Made by a program: the position numbers and the translations under genes. Positions 25,400 to 34,158 of a DNA stretch of 64,000 bases are shown here, one piece after another (the stretch's first letter is position 1; the number at the start of each line of letters is the position of its first letter). The notes below the pieces were generated by a model. It did no database searches. It saw only the letters and a program-made list of their open reading frames with translations, and had not been told where the DNA came from. Source of the DNA: Herpetosiphon llansteffanensis (GTDB lineage: Bacteria > Chloroflexota > Chloroflexia > Chloroflexales > Herpetosiphonaceae); NCBI RefSeq assembly GCF_003205875.1, contig NZ_PUBZ01000080.1, forward strand, positions 1-64,000, read 5' to 3'.

Positions 25400-27175
25400 A
25401 TGTATACCTTTGCTCGCTTCGAGCAAGCCATTCGCGAGGCCTTGCTTGCCACCAATTTAATTAACGCTGCCGATATTGATTTAGGCGCGCCCAAAGCTGC
25501 TGGCGTGCAGGCCGATTTAGCCTTGCCATGTTTCCGTTCTGCCAAAAGCCGTGGCAGCAATCCGGCCCAAGTTGCCCAAGAATTAGTCGCCGCGCTGCAA
25601 TTTGCCCCCGATAGTTTGGTGGCTAGCGCAACGGTTTCTGGCCCGTATGTTAATTTTAATCTCAACCCCCAAGCCTTTGCCAAAGCCGTATTGGCCGATG
25701 TTAAGGCTGGCGGCGCAACCTATGGCAGCAGCACCAAAGGCAATCAACGCAAGGTGATTGTTGAATATTCGTCGCCCAACATCGCCAAGCGCATGCACGT
25801 TGGCCATATTCGCTCAACCATCATCGGCCAAGCAATTGCCAATCTCTACCAACGGCTTGGCTACGATGTGATTCGCGATAATCACTTGGGCGATTACGGC
25901 AAGCAATTCGGGGTCAATATTGCCGCGACGATTCGCTTTGGTAAGCCCGAAGGCGAAGGCGAAGCCGTCTTGGCCGCAATTGAAGAGCAATACAAACGCT
26001 ACAATTTGCTGATGAAGGGTGCAAATCCCGATGATGCCGATTACGATCCCGATGCTGAGGTTGATTTAGACGATGAAGCCCGCGCATGGTCACTCAAATT
26101 AGAGCAGGGCGATCCCCAAGCATTTGAGCTGTGGCAATGGATGGTTGATTTAACCAAAACCGCCAATCAGCCCAATTATGATCGCTTGGGTGTGCAATTT
26201 GATGTGCAGCATGGCGAAAGTTTTTACAAAGATATGCTGGGCGAAATTATCAGCGATGCAGGCGAGAGCGAGCTTGCTGAGCGTGATGGCAAAGCAATTA
26301 TTGTCAAAGATTTGCCTGACCATCGCGGCAAAAAATTACCAACCTTTTTGATTCAGCGCTCCGATGGTGGCACGCTCTACATTACCCGCGATATTGCCAC
26401 AATCAAATATCGCGAGCAAACGTACAATCCCGATGCAATGATTTACATTGTGGGACAGCCCCAAGAATTGCACTTTCGCCAAACCTTTGCCATTAGCAAA
26501 GCCTTGGGCTACACCGATGCAGAGTTGATTCATATTTCGTTTGGCACGGTCTTTGATGCGCAGGGCCAGCCACTTTCAACCCGCAAGGGCAATATGATTT
26601 ATCTCGAAACGTTGCTCGATGAAGCGCGCAATCGGGCTAAGGCACTGATTGAGCAAAAAATGAGTGAAGGCAAAACCCAACTTACCGCCGATTTGATCGA
26701 TCAGGTTGCCGAGCAAGTTGGCGTTGGCGCGGTGATGTACAACGATTTGTACCAAGATACCAAGCGCAATATCACCGTCGATTGGGATCGGATGTTGGCA
26801 TTTGAGGGCAATAGTTCGCCCTATTTGCAATATATGCATGCCCGCTGCTGCTCGATTTTGCGCGATTTTGGCGCATTGCCCGCCAACTACGATGGCAGCT
26901 TGCTGAGCCACCCTGCCGAAACTGGTTTGCTCAAAGAGTTGGCCCGTTTGCCGCAAATTATTGAAGAAGCGGCTGCGCGCTATGCGCCATTTGTGGTGGC
27001 CGATTGGCTATATGCCACAGCCCGCGCCTTCTCGGCTTTCTACGATGCATGTTCGGTGCTCAAAGCAGAAACGCCCGAATTGCGGGTTGCCCGTGGTCAC
27101 ATCGTGGCAGCTACGGCGCAAGCCTTACGCAACGGCCTAAGTTTGCTCTCAATCGCCGCCCCCGAACGCATGTAA
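25400..27175 (+). CDS. argS: Arginyl-tRNA synthetase
   Basis: This class I enzyme charges tRNA-Arg with arginine. All signatures are present in its 591 residues: N-terminal additional domain (about 1-95), SSPNIAKRMHVGHIRST (HIGH motif as HVGH), NHLGDYGKQFG, PTFLIQRSDGG, ITRDIATIKYR, and GQPLSTRKGNMI in place of KMSKS. The C-terminal anticodon-binding domain starts near YLQYMHARCCSILRDFG and ends ALRNGLSLLSIAAPERM. GGAG lies 8 bases before the ATG, and TATACT at 25361-25366 is a likely -10 element. A degenerate copy follows 1.6 kb downstream. Confidence 0.96.
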   Translation: MYTFARFEQAIREALLATNLINAADIDLGAPKAAGVQADLALPCFRSAKSRGSNPAQVAQELVAALQFAPDSLVASATVSGPYVNFNLNPQAFAKAVLADVKAGGATYGSSTKGNQRKVIVEYSSPNIAKRMHVGHIRSTIIGQAIANLYQRLGYDVIRDNHLGDYGKQFGVNIAATIRFGKPEGEGEAVLAAIEEQYKRYNLLMKGANPDDADYDPDAEVDLDDEARAWSLKLEQGDPQAFELWQWMVDLTKTANQPNYDRLGVQFDVQHGESFYKDMLGEIISDAGESELAERDGKAIIVKDLPDHRGKKLPTFLIQRSDGGTLYITRDIATIKYREQTYNPDAMIYIVGQPQELHFRQTFAISKALGYTDAELIHISFGTVFDAQGQPLSTRKGNMIYLETLLDEARNRAKALIEQKMSEGKTQLTADLIDQVAEQVGVGAVMYNDLYQDTKRNITVDWDRMLAFEGNSSPYLQYMHARCCSILRDFGALPANYDGSLLSHPAETGLLKELARLPQIIEEAAARYAPFVVADWLYATARAFSAFYDACSVLKAETPELRVARGHIVAATAQALRNGLSLLSIAAPERM

Positions 27176-27177
27176 AA

Positions 27178-27545
27178 CGGGGCTATTGGCTGTAGGCTAT
27201 GGGAGATTATTGGGAATTTCAATCAATATCCCGATAGCCCATAGCCTATCGCCATCATCCATATGTTCTCTGCGCCACTGCGTTAATGAAGTGAGCCACG
27301 AAGAGCACGAAGGCTATGTTTTTTGGCCACAGATTGTTGGGATTGGGCTATTGGCTCTAGGCTATGGGCTATCGAAAAAATCGTTGCTAGGCCAATGATT
27401 CGTCAGCCTACAGCCCATAGCCTAGAGCCATTGTGCTCTCTGCGCCGCTGCGTTAACAATCGGGCCAAAGGCAATGGGAGCTTGACCGAAATAGTCCATA
27501 ACGTAGAACCTTCGTGCTCTTTGTGCTCTTCGTGGATCGATTTTC
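27178..27545. repeat. Intergenic short-word repeat region
   Basis: This region repeats GGGCTATTGGCTGTAGGC and ATAGCCCATAGCCT, TGCGCCACTGCGTTAATGAA and TGCGCCGCTGCGTTAACAA, and GAAGAGCACGAAGG with its inverse CTTCGTGCTCTTTGTGCTC. The last words run to the ribosome site of the methyltransferase gene. The open frame reaching back into it is not coding. Confidence 0.6.
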
Positions 27546-27559
27546 AAAGAGGGCTTTCA

Positions 27560-28351
27560 ATGACTGATTCGAGCGTCGTTTGGGTCGATGAAGCTAGCCG
27601 TTATGATCAAGCGCGTCCGACAGCACCCTCTGTCCTTGTCGATCTTTTGACGCAGCTCAGCCATACGCCTCGACCAGCGTTGGTGGTCGATTTGGGCTGT
27701 GGTACTGGCCGCTCAACGATAATCTGGGCTGAACATGCCGATCAGGTTATCGGGATCGAGCCGAGTGCTGATATGCGCAATGTGGCTATCAGCACGCTCG
27801 AAGCAGATTCGCGCATCCGCTATCAGGCTGGAGTTGCCAATCAAACAGGGTTGGATGCTAGCACTGTCGATATTGTTACCTGTGCCCAAGCCTTACATTG
27901 GATGGAACCAAGCTCAACCTTGGCCGAAATTGCGCGCATTCTGCGGCCCGGCGGTGTGTTTGCTGCCTACGATTATCATTGGCCTCCAACCATTCATTGG
28001 GAGCTTGATCAAGTTTTTCAGGCGGTTGACCAGCGTTTTGAGCACTTAATTCAGAGCCGCGCCACCCCAACAGCCCATCCAGGCTGGGATAAGCAACATC
28101 GGCAGCGTATGCAGGCAAGTGGCCTCTTTCAACATACGCTGGAACTGACGCTGCATCATTGCGAATATGGCGATGCGCAACGCTTTATCGACCTGATTCT
28201 GAGCAGTGGCTACAATTATCATCTTAAAAATGGCACCCTAACAGAGCAAGAGCTTGGCTTTGATCAGCTTAAACAAGCGGCCCATGATCTGATTGGCACA
28301 CAGCCAATTGCCTGGTATTTCAGTTATCAAGTGTGCATTGGCATTCGCTAA
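27560..28351 (+). CDS. Class I SAM-dependent methyltransferase
   Basis: This protein of 263 residues is a Methyltransf_11-type enzyme. Motif I is VVDLGCGTGRST, an acidic residue ends strand 2 (VIGIEPSADM), motif II contains VDIVTCAQALHWME, and motif III is ILRPGGVFAAYDYHW. The HWM segment is common in yeast TMT1-like and Coq5-like small-molecule methyltransferases, but the substrate cannot be assigned. AGAGGG precedes the ATG at 27560; the preceding 230 bases of open frame are repeat words. The gene lies between the two argS genes on the same strand with no sign of an operon. Confidence 0.85.
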   Translation: MTDSSVVWVDEASRYDQARPTAPSVLVDLLTQLSHTPRPALVVDLGCGTGRSTIIWAEHADQVIGIEPSADMRNVAISTLEADSRIRYQAGVANQTGLDASTVDIVTCAQALHWMEPSSTLAEIARILRPGGVFAAYDYHWPPTIHWELDQVFQAVDQRFEHLIQSRATPTAHPGWDKQHRQRMQASGLFQHTLELTLHHCEYGDAQRFIDLILSSGYNYHLKNGTLTEQELGFDQLKQAAHDLIGTQPIAWYFSYQVCIGIR

Positions 28352-28359
28352 ATAGGCTA

Positions 28360-28680
28360 AAACTACGAAGAATTTATCCACGAAGCGCACGAAGGGCACG
28401 AAGAATAGATTTTTTTCGCCACGAATTGCACGAATTCCACGAATAAGTATCTTTTGGCCACAGATGGCCACAGATGCTTAGGATTGGGCTATCGGCTTTT
28501 GGCTATGGGCTTTCGATTTTTGCCTTCTGTCTTTTGCCCTTACTTCATCCCTCATCCTTCATCCCTCATCCTTTTCTATATGGCTTTTGATTTTTGACTT
28601 TTGACTTTTGATTTTTGCCCTTACTTCATCCTTCATCCTTCATCCTTCATCCTTCATCCTTATCTATAAATCCGCCTTTT
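28360..28680. repeat. Intergenic short-word repeat region
   Basis: Words present are CACGAAGGGCACGAAGAAT, CACGAATTGCACGAATTCCA, GGCCACAGATGGCCACAGAT, TTTTGACTTTTGACTTTTGA and an eight-copy run of TTCATCC-type heptamers around 28547-28663. They match other gaps in the window. No gene is supported. Confidence 0.65.
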
Positions 28681-28773
28681 GCCCGACCAATTTGGGACTT
28701 ACGAATTGCTGACATTATGTTAGGATATAGAGTCGATACGACCAAAATTTGCTAGCCTGATTTGGAGCCTGAG

Positions 28774-30504
28774 ATGGACACTTTTGCTCGTTTTGAGCAA
28801 GCCATTCGTGATGCATTGCTTGACACCACGTTAATAACTGCCGATTTGATCGATTTAGTCGCTCCCAAAGCCACGGGCGTGCAGGCTGATTTGGCCTTGC
28901 CATGTTTTCGGGCTGCCAAAATGCGCGGAAGTAATCCAGCCCAATTTGCTCAGACGCTAGCAAATGCGCTTAAGTTTACCCATGAAAGCCTCGTATTAAA
29001 AGCCACGGCCTTGGGTGCATATGTCAACTTTTCGCTCAACCCAATAACCTTTGCCCAATCGGTGCTGCACGATATTGGCCAAGGAAAAGCCGCCTATGGC
29101 CGCAGCAATCGTGGCCAACAACAAGCAGTCGTGGTCGATTATTCGTCGCCAAACATTGCCAAACGCATGCGCGTCGACCATATTCGTTCGACCATGATTG
29201 GCCAAGCGATTGTTAATATCTATCGTTCGCTGGGCTACCAGGTGATTCGGATGAACCACTGGGGCGATTATGACCCGCAATTAGGTATTTCGCTGGCTGC
29301 AATGCAGCATTTTCAGCATCGCAATGGCAATGGCGAAAGTATGTTGGCCTCGTTGGAGCAACAAGCTCAGCAATATCAAGCAGATGATCAAGTGCACGAT
29401 TTGGCCCAAGCTTGGGCCAGCAAATTGGCCAGCGGCGAGCCACAAGCAATCACATTATTGCAACAATTGGTTGATTTGAGTTTGAGCGCCAACCAAGCCA
29501 ATTATCGGCGCTTGGGCGTGGCCTTCGATGTGCAGCATTGCGAAAGTTTCTATGCTCGCGAAGCCCAAGTTGTGATCAAAGAAGCCTTGCACTACCAGAT
29601 TGCTCAGCTCGATAGCCATGTGGCAATCGTCAAAGATTTGCTCGATGAACAAGGCAAGGCCTTGCCAACCTTGTTGCTCAATCGCTCCGATGGCAGCACG
29701 CTCTACATTACCCGCGATATTGCGGCAATCAAATATCGCGAAGCGCTGTATCAACCAAGCAAAATTATTTATGTGGTCAAACAAGCGCAAGAATTGCATT
29801 TTCGCCAAGCCTTCACCATCAGCAAAACCTTGGGCTACACCAAGGCCGATTTGGCTCACGTGGCTTGTGGCATGATTTTGGGGCCGGAAGGTCGCGCGAA
29901 TCCTCACCCACGCTTTAGCACCACGATTTACTTGGAGCCATTGTTGGATGAAGCCTGTGCGCGGGCCAAAACCTTGCTCAAACAAAAAGCGATCGAAGCC
30001 AAAACTTCATTTACCAGCGAATGGCTCAACGAGGTTGCTGAACAAGTTGGGGTTGGCGCGGTCATTTATCACAATTTGCAGCACGACCCTGCTCACGATG
30101 TGGTAGTGGATTGGGATCGCATGTTGGCGTTTGATGGCAATAGCGCCGCCTACATTCAATATATGCATGCCCGCTGCTGCTCGATTTTGCGCGATTTCGG
30201 GCGTTTGCCACAAAATTACAATGGCCGCGAGTTAACCCACCCAGCCGAGCAAGCCTTGTTGAAAGAGCTAGCGCGCTTGCCCCAAGTAATTGTGGATGCT
30301 GCTGAGCGCTATGCGCCGTCTGTGGTGGCCGATTGGCTGTATGCCACCGCCAAAGCCTTTGCAATTTTCTATGATGCATGCCCGGTTTTGAAGGCCGAAA
30401 CCTTGGCCTTGCGCGCTGCCCGTGGCCAATTGGTTGCCGCCACTGCTCAAGCCTTGCGCAACGGTTTGGGTTTGCTCTCGATTGCCGCTCCTGAACGCAT
30501 GTAA
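28774..30504 (+). CDS. Degenerate arginyl-tRNA synthetase paralogue
   Basis: This full-length open frame of about 576 residues aligns with the upstream ArgS throughout, yet has lost three catalytic motifs. The HIGH motif reads RVDH (SPNIAKRMRVDHIRST), the GDYGKQFG segment reads GDYDPQLG, and the STRKGN loop is replaced by NPHPRFSTT. The insert near ArgS residue 205-220 is missing. The N-terminal tRNA-contact domain and anticodon-binding domain are intact (YIQYMHARCCSILRDFG), and the last 20 residues are nearly identical to ArgS. Absence of stops or frameshifts suggests it is maintained. It probably cannot adenylate arginine; it may bind tRNA-Arg as a regulator. GGAG precedes ATG 28774. Confidence 0.85.
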   Translation: MDTFARFEQAIRDALLDTTLITADLIDLVAPKATGVQADLALPCFRAAKMRGSNPAQFAQTLANALKFTHESLVLKATALGAYVNFSLNPITFAQSVLHDIGQGKAAYGRSNRGQQQAVVVDYSSPNIAKRMRVDHIRSTMIGQAIVNIYRSLGYQVIRMNHWGDYDPQLGISLAAMQHFQHRNGNGESMLASLEQQAQQYQADDQVHDLAQAWASKLASGEPQAITLLQQLVDLSLSANQANYRRLGVAFDVQHCESFYAREAQVVIKEALHYQIAQLDSHVAIVKDLLDEQGKALPTLLLNRSDGSTLYITRDIAAIKYREALYQPSKIIYVVKQAQELHFRQAFTISKTLGYTKADLAHVACGMILGPEGRANPHPRFSTTIYLEPLLDEACARAKTLLKQKAIEAKTSFTSEWLNEVAEQVGVGAVIYHNLQHDPAHDVVVDWDRMLAFDGNSAAYIQYMHARCCSILRDFGRLPQNYNGRELTHPAEQALLKELARLPQVIVDAAERYAPSVVADWLYATAKAFAIFYDACPVLKAETLALRAARGQLVAATAQALRNGLGLLSIAAPERM

Positions 30505-30654
30505 GTTCCCCATAATTGGCAATGGTCAGGTTCACCACTTGGCCATTGCTGCTGCCTCAAAGTTTCAGTCTTAGCGCTCACACTCCGTTTGCAACGTTTA
30601 CGCCAAACCCGCGTACATAACCACGAGAGCCACACCAACAAAGGAGTGTGATTC

Positions 30655-30939
30655 ATGGTCAAAGTTCTGTTACTTGGATTGGTACTTTGTGCCGTTGTGC
30701 TGATCGTCGGCTTGGTCATTGTGGCCTTGGTTGCCAAAAAGTTTGTCCATACCCGCAATCTCAAAGGCCTATATAACCAATTTGCCTATCGCTTCAAAGG
30801 CTCGAAGCATTCCTACCGATCAAACGATCACTATTATCAATCCCACGATTACAACCACTATCGTCCAAAACATAAGAAAAAGCATTACTATGGCCGTCGC
30901 CACGATCACGATGATGATTACGATGATGACGACGATTAG
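30655..30939 (+). CDS. Small membrane protein with His/Tyr/Asp-rich tail
   Basis: This protein of 94 residues has one N-terminal membrane helix (LLLGLVLCAVVLIVGLVIVAL). A basic segment (about 28-50) leads to a tail rich in His, Tyr and Lys (YYQSHDYNHYRPKHKKKHYY), ending in an acidic run of Asp. The composition suggests metal or polyanion binding, but no family is recognised. AAAGGAG precedes the ATG. It is the first of four small membrane-protein genes in a row. Confidence 0.72.
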   Translation: MVKVLLLGLVLCAVVLIVGLVIVALVAKKFVHTRNLKGLYNQFAYRFKGSKHSYRSNDHYYQSHDYNHYRPKHKKKHYYGRRHDHDDDYDDDDD

Positions 30940-30982
30940 AAATTAGCTAATAATTTTTAAAGCTTCGTGAGAGGAGCATGCT

Positions 30983-31291
30983 ATGAATTTTTCAGTTCGC
31001 ATGGATAGTTTTTGCTGCTGTATCCCTTTCTTGGTGCTGATTGTCTTTTGGATTTTCTTTGCACTTAGAAAACGCTCTGGCTCTAATGGCCATTCATCGA
31101 TTGGCAGCAACACAGGCTATTGGGGCGGTAGCTATGGTCATAGTGCTAGCAATGATTCCGATAGTTATTGGGGTTCTAGCTCCAGCAGCGATTCAAACTG
31201 GAGTTCCGATAGTTATAGCGGCGATTCGGGCGGCTCATGGGGCGACTCTGGCGGCTCCTCGGATAGCGGTGGCGGCGATTCAAGCGATTAG
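30983..31291 (+). CDS. Small membrane protein with Ser/Gly/Asp-rich tail
   Basis: This protein of 102 residues starts with a Cys-rich, hydrophobic segment (FCCCIPFLVLIVFWIFFAL, about 10-28) and continues as a low-complexity Ser/Gly/Asp tail with repeats such as SYWGSSSSSDSNWSSDSYSG and GDSGGSWGDSGG. The tail ends as in its neighbour at 31330, so the two are probably paralogues. GAGAGGAG precedes the ATG. Similar tails occur in some surface or membrane proteins; no function can be given. Confidence 0.7.
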   Translation: MNFSVRMDSFCCCIPFLVLIVFWIFFALRKRSGSNGHSSIGSNTGYWGGSYGHSASNDSDSYWGSSSSSDSNWSSDSYSGDSGGSWGDSGGSSDSGGGDSSD

Positions 31292-31329
31292 TTCATGGCT
31301 TTTGATAGGGCTAAAATAAAGGAGAAGTT

Positions 31330-31776
31330 ATGGAGCTTTCAGCTATCGGCACGTTTATACCAATATTTATCATTGGATTTGCGATTTTGGCTATTATAAC
31401 AACCTTTATCAAGATCTTAAGAGGGGATAGTTCGCAATATCGCTCAAATGGGCAACGTCGCCATTTGCATCACCATAACTCATCGTTTCACCATCACAAC
31501 CACAATCATTCCGACCATTCGCATACAGGCGTTGATATGGCAACGGGCATGTATATCGCCCAATCGATGGATTCCAACAATAATTCTGGTTGGTCGAACG
31601 ACAGTTCAGCTAGCTTTGATAGTGGTTCGTGGTCGAATAACGATTCGGGCAGTTCTGCGAGCTTTGATAGTGGCTCATCATCGAGCGGCGATTCTGGTGG
31701 CTCGTGGTCGAGCGATTCAAGCAGCAGTTCATCTAGTTCCGATAGTTACAGCGGCGATTCAAGCGGCTCGTGGTAA
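31330..31776 (+). CDS. Small membrane protein with His clusters and Ser/Gly/Asp tail
   Basis: This protein of 148 residues has an N-terminal helix (FIPIFIIGFAILAIITTFI), a cytoplasmic or external His cluster (HLHHHNSSFHHHNHNHSDHSH, split by Ser and Asn) that could bind metal, and a Ser/Asp/Gly tail that repeats SASFDSGSWSNNDSG and ends SYSGDSSGSW. The tail matches that of the preceding gene. AAAGGAG precedes the ATG. Imperfect repetition at the DNA level suggests slippage-driven length change. Confidence 0.7.
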   Translation: MELSAIGTFIPIFIIGFAILAIITTFIKILRGDSSQYRSNGQRRHLHHHNSSFHHHNHNHSDHSHTGVDMATGMYIAQSMDSNNNSGWSNDSSASFDSGSWSNNDSGSSASFDSGSSSSGDSGGSWSSDSSSSSSSSDSYSGDSSGSW

Positions 31777-31790
31777 AAGGAATAATTGTG

Positions 31791-32150
31791 ATGCTGCAAA
31801 AACTTGCTCCGCATAAACCAACCGTCATCGTTTGGCTTAGCTCATTACCCTTGATTATTGGGCAACTGCTTTTGCCGTTTGGCATGCTGAATCTGCTTTT
31901 GGCAATTGTGACGGTGCCAAGCTTGCTCTTGTCGAGTTATGCGCTCTGGATCATCTTTTTTCGCCCGCGTTCATTGCAAGCTCGCTTGGAGCCGCGACGC
32001 GCGCACGACCCGACAATTGCGCGCAAAAAGCCGCGTTGGCGCTACAACACCTATCAAGATCCAGCTGTTCAGTTACCAAACGTCTTGCACAATTCGATTG
32101 ATCCAGATTTCTTCGATCTTGATTTGTTCGATACAAGCAGTGCTGATTGA
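31791..32150 (+). CDS. Small membrane protein, two helices
   Basis: This protein of about 119 residues has two hydrophobic segments (VIVWLSSLPLIIGQLLLPFG and LLLAIVTVPSLLLSSYALWI), a basic middle (RRAHDPTIARKKPRWR) and an acidic end (DPDFFDLDLFDTSSAD). It is the fourth gene of the small membrane-protein cluster; AAAAGG overlaps the stop of the previous gene. GTG 31788 and GTG 31770 are alternative starts. No family is recognised. Confidence 0.65.
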   Translation: MLQKLAPHKPTVIVWLSSLPLIIGQLLLPFGMLNLLLAIVTVPSLLLSSYALWIIFFRPRSLQARLEPRRAHDPTIARKKPRWRYNTYQDPAVQLPNVLHNSIDPDFFDLDLFDTSSAD

Positions 32151-32214
32151 TGCGGTTTGTGGTAAAGCCAAGTTGAGCCATGGTACAATTGGCGCATAGG
32201 AAAGGGATCTACCG

Positions 32215-33585
32215 ATGCGCCGATTGTTGTGTTTACTCTTAATCCTGCTGGTTTGGCCACGACCTGCGCTTGCCCAAACCGATCCTCCTCAATGGCTTGA
32301 ACGCAAAACCACCTATATTTCAATTTTGTATCCTCAAGGCAGCGAAGCCGAGGCCGAGCGCTACGCTGGCTATAGCGATCCGATTTACGAGGAAGTGACG
32401 GCGGTAATTGGCTATCGGCCTGCGCCACCACTGACCCTGCGCATTTACCCCACCAAAGAACTCTATCAACAGGTCAATCCGGCGGCGCGCTACCTCGAAG
32501 GCATCGTGGCTCATGCTCACACTGGGCGGCGCGAAATTAGCATTGCAGTGCAACAAACCATTGGCATGAGCGATGAAGAATTGCGCAACAATGTGCGCCA
32601 TGAATTGATGCATATTATTGCCGCTGAGCTTTCCGATGGCCGTTTAAGCACCATGTGGCAAGAAGGCATTGCCCAATATGTTGAAGTGCCAACCAGCCAA
32701 AGTGGCTACAAAATTGCTTTGCTCAAACAAGCGCTCGAAAATAACCAATTAGCTCCTTGGCGATCGTTGGATAGCGCAGGCGCGGTCTACGATAACCCGG
32801 CCTTGGGCTATCCCCAAAGTTGGTCGATGGTTTCGTTTTTGATTCAGCGCTATGGCATGGCGCGCTTTTTGGCTTTTTTAGAGGCGTTGCGCACCGCCAG
32901 CGGCTATCGTTCAGCGCTCAGCCAAGCCTATAGCCTCAGTGCCGAAAGCCTCGAAAGCGAATGGCTAGCCCAGTTGCCAACGTGGATCGATGGTGGCTGG
33001 AAACAGGCTCCGAGTGTGGCCTTTGATCAAGCAAGTATTGAAACGGCGATCGCTGCTGGCCAGTATAGCGAAGCCTTGGCTGCGGCCGAAACTGCCCTGA
33101 CCATCAAGGATGATCCAGCGATTGCGGCCTTGCGCGAGCAGGCCCGCAAAGGTATGCAAGCTGAAGATGCAGCTGCCGCCGCCCGTGTGGCACTGTTGGA
33201 AGGCCGCTATGCTGAAGCCAAAACGTCAATCGAGCAAGCCTTGCCGCTATTTGCCGATTTGGCCCAAATTGAGCGTCAAAAAGTGCTCAACGATTATTTG
33301 CAACGCGCAGAACAAGGCTTAAAAGCGCAACAGTTGCTTGAAACCGCCCGCCGCGATTTGAACGGCATTCGGATTGTTGCCGCCCGCAAGAATATTGAGC
33401 AGGCTGCCAATTTATTTAGCCAACTTGGCGATAGCAATGGCCGCAGCCAAGCAGAAGCATTGCTTAAATCGCTCAATCTGCGGCTAAAAATTGTTGGCAT
33501 TGGGCTGATTGTTTTGGTTGGGCTGGGTTTGGCGTGGAATATTGATCGCCGCAGAGCAATGCGAAAACGAATGTTGCCGTTGTAG
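32215..33585 (+). CDS. Secreted gluzincin-type metallopeptidase (peptidase MA-like)
   Basis: This exported protein of 456 residues has a signal peptide (LLCLLLILLVWPRPALA, cut near 20), a zinc metallopeptidase domain with H129-E-x-x-H133 (RHELMHII) and the third ligand Glu150 in WQEGIAQY, the pattern of the peptidase MA-like family. Residues about 260-390 form alanine-rich helical repeats (SEALAAAETALTIKDDPAIA), probably TPR-like. A C-terminal helix (IVGIGLIVLVGLGLAW) with basic residues after it anchors the protein. An extended -10-like TGGTACAAT lies about 25 bases upstream. The natural substrate is unknown. Confidence 0.85.
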   Translation: MRRLLCLLLILLVWPRPALAQTDPPQWLERKTTYISILYPQGSEAEAERYAGYSDPIYEEVTAVIGYRPAPPLTLRIYPTKELYQQVNPAARYLEGIVAHAHTGRREISIAVQQTIGMSDEELRNNVRHELMHIIAAELSDGRLSTMWQEGIAQYVEVPTSQSGYKIALLKQALENNQLAPWRSLDSAGAVYDNPALGYPQSWSMVSFLIQRYGMARFLAFLEALRTASGYRSALSQAYSLSAESLESEWLAQLPTWIDGGWKQAPSVAFDQASIETAIAAGQYSEALAAAETALTIKDDPAIAALREQARKGMQAEDAAAAARVALLEGRYAEAKTSIEQALPLFADLAQIERQKVLNDYLQRAEQGLKAQQLLETARRDLNGIRIVAARKNIEQAANLFSQLGDSNGRSQAEALLKSLNLRLKIVGIGLIVLVGLGLAWNIDRRRAMRKRMLPL

Positions 33586-33635
33586 GAATAATAAATACCA
33601 TGATTTGGCTCCCTTTCGTGTCGCATCCATGCGGT

Positions 33636-34115
33636 TCAAAGGTTGGGTTTTAAGATCCCCTCACCCCAACCCCTCGCCCGTGCGCGGGCGAGGGGCTTTA
33701 ATACGCTGGTTCTACCGCAATGTATTGGGAAAATGGGTGCTCCCCCTCGCCCGCATTTTCGTGGGAGAGGGGGTTGGCTTTCGGGGGTAGGTTTTAAGAT
33801 CCCCTCACCCCAACCCCGCTCCCGTGCGCGGGCGAGGGGCTTTAATATGCTGGTTCTATCGCAATGTATTGGGAAAACGGGTGCTCCCCCTCGCCCGCGT
33901 TGATTGGGAGAGGGGGTTGGCTTTCGGGGGTAGGTTTTAAGATCCCCGCACCCCAACCCCTCGCCCATGCGCGGGCGAGGGGCTTTAATATGCTGGTTCT
34001 ATCGCAATGTATTGGGAAAACGGGTGCTCCCCCTCGCCCGCGTTTTGGTGGGAGAGGGGGTCGGGGGGTGAGGGAACGCTCCATGCCACCATCAATCGCT
34101 CAAAACCTACCCTTG
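33636..34115. repeat. Composite intergenic element, three internal units
   Basis: Three tandem units with starts at 33648, 33792 and 33935 give a period of 143-144 bases. Each begins TTTTAAGATCCCC, carries CCCCTCGCCCG/CGGGCGAGGGG followed by CTTTAATA, then CTCCCCCTCGCCCGC. The outer ends resemble CAAAGGTTGGGTTTT and AAAACCTACCCTTG (inverted) and the inner right end is GGTGAGGGAACGCTCC, shared with the 18.9-kb copy. No protein is encoded. Confidence 0.75.
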
Positions 34116-34158
34116 CAGGGCTTTACTTTCGCCGTACCCCTAAAATTTGTCCTGTGGA

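Noticed and set aside
28547-28663. CRISPR-like array of TTCATCC repeats
   Set aside because: The units are 7 bases long with no unique spacers and no cas genes nearby; it is simple-sequence repetition.
28774-30504. Second argS as a pseudogene
   Set aside because: The frame is complete with its own ribosome site and no stop or frameshift; loss is confined to catalytic motifs.
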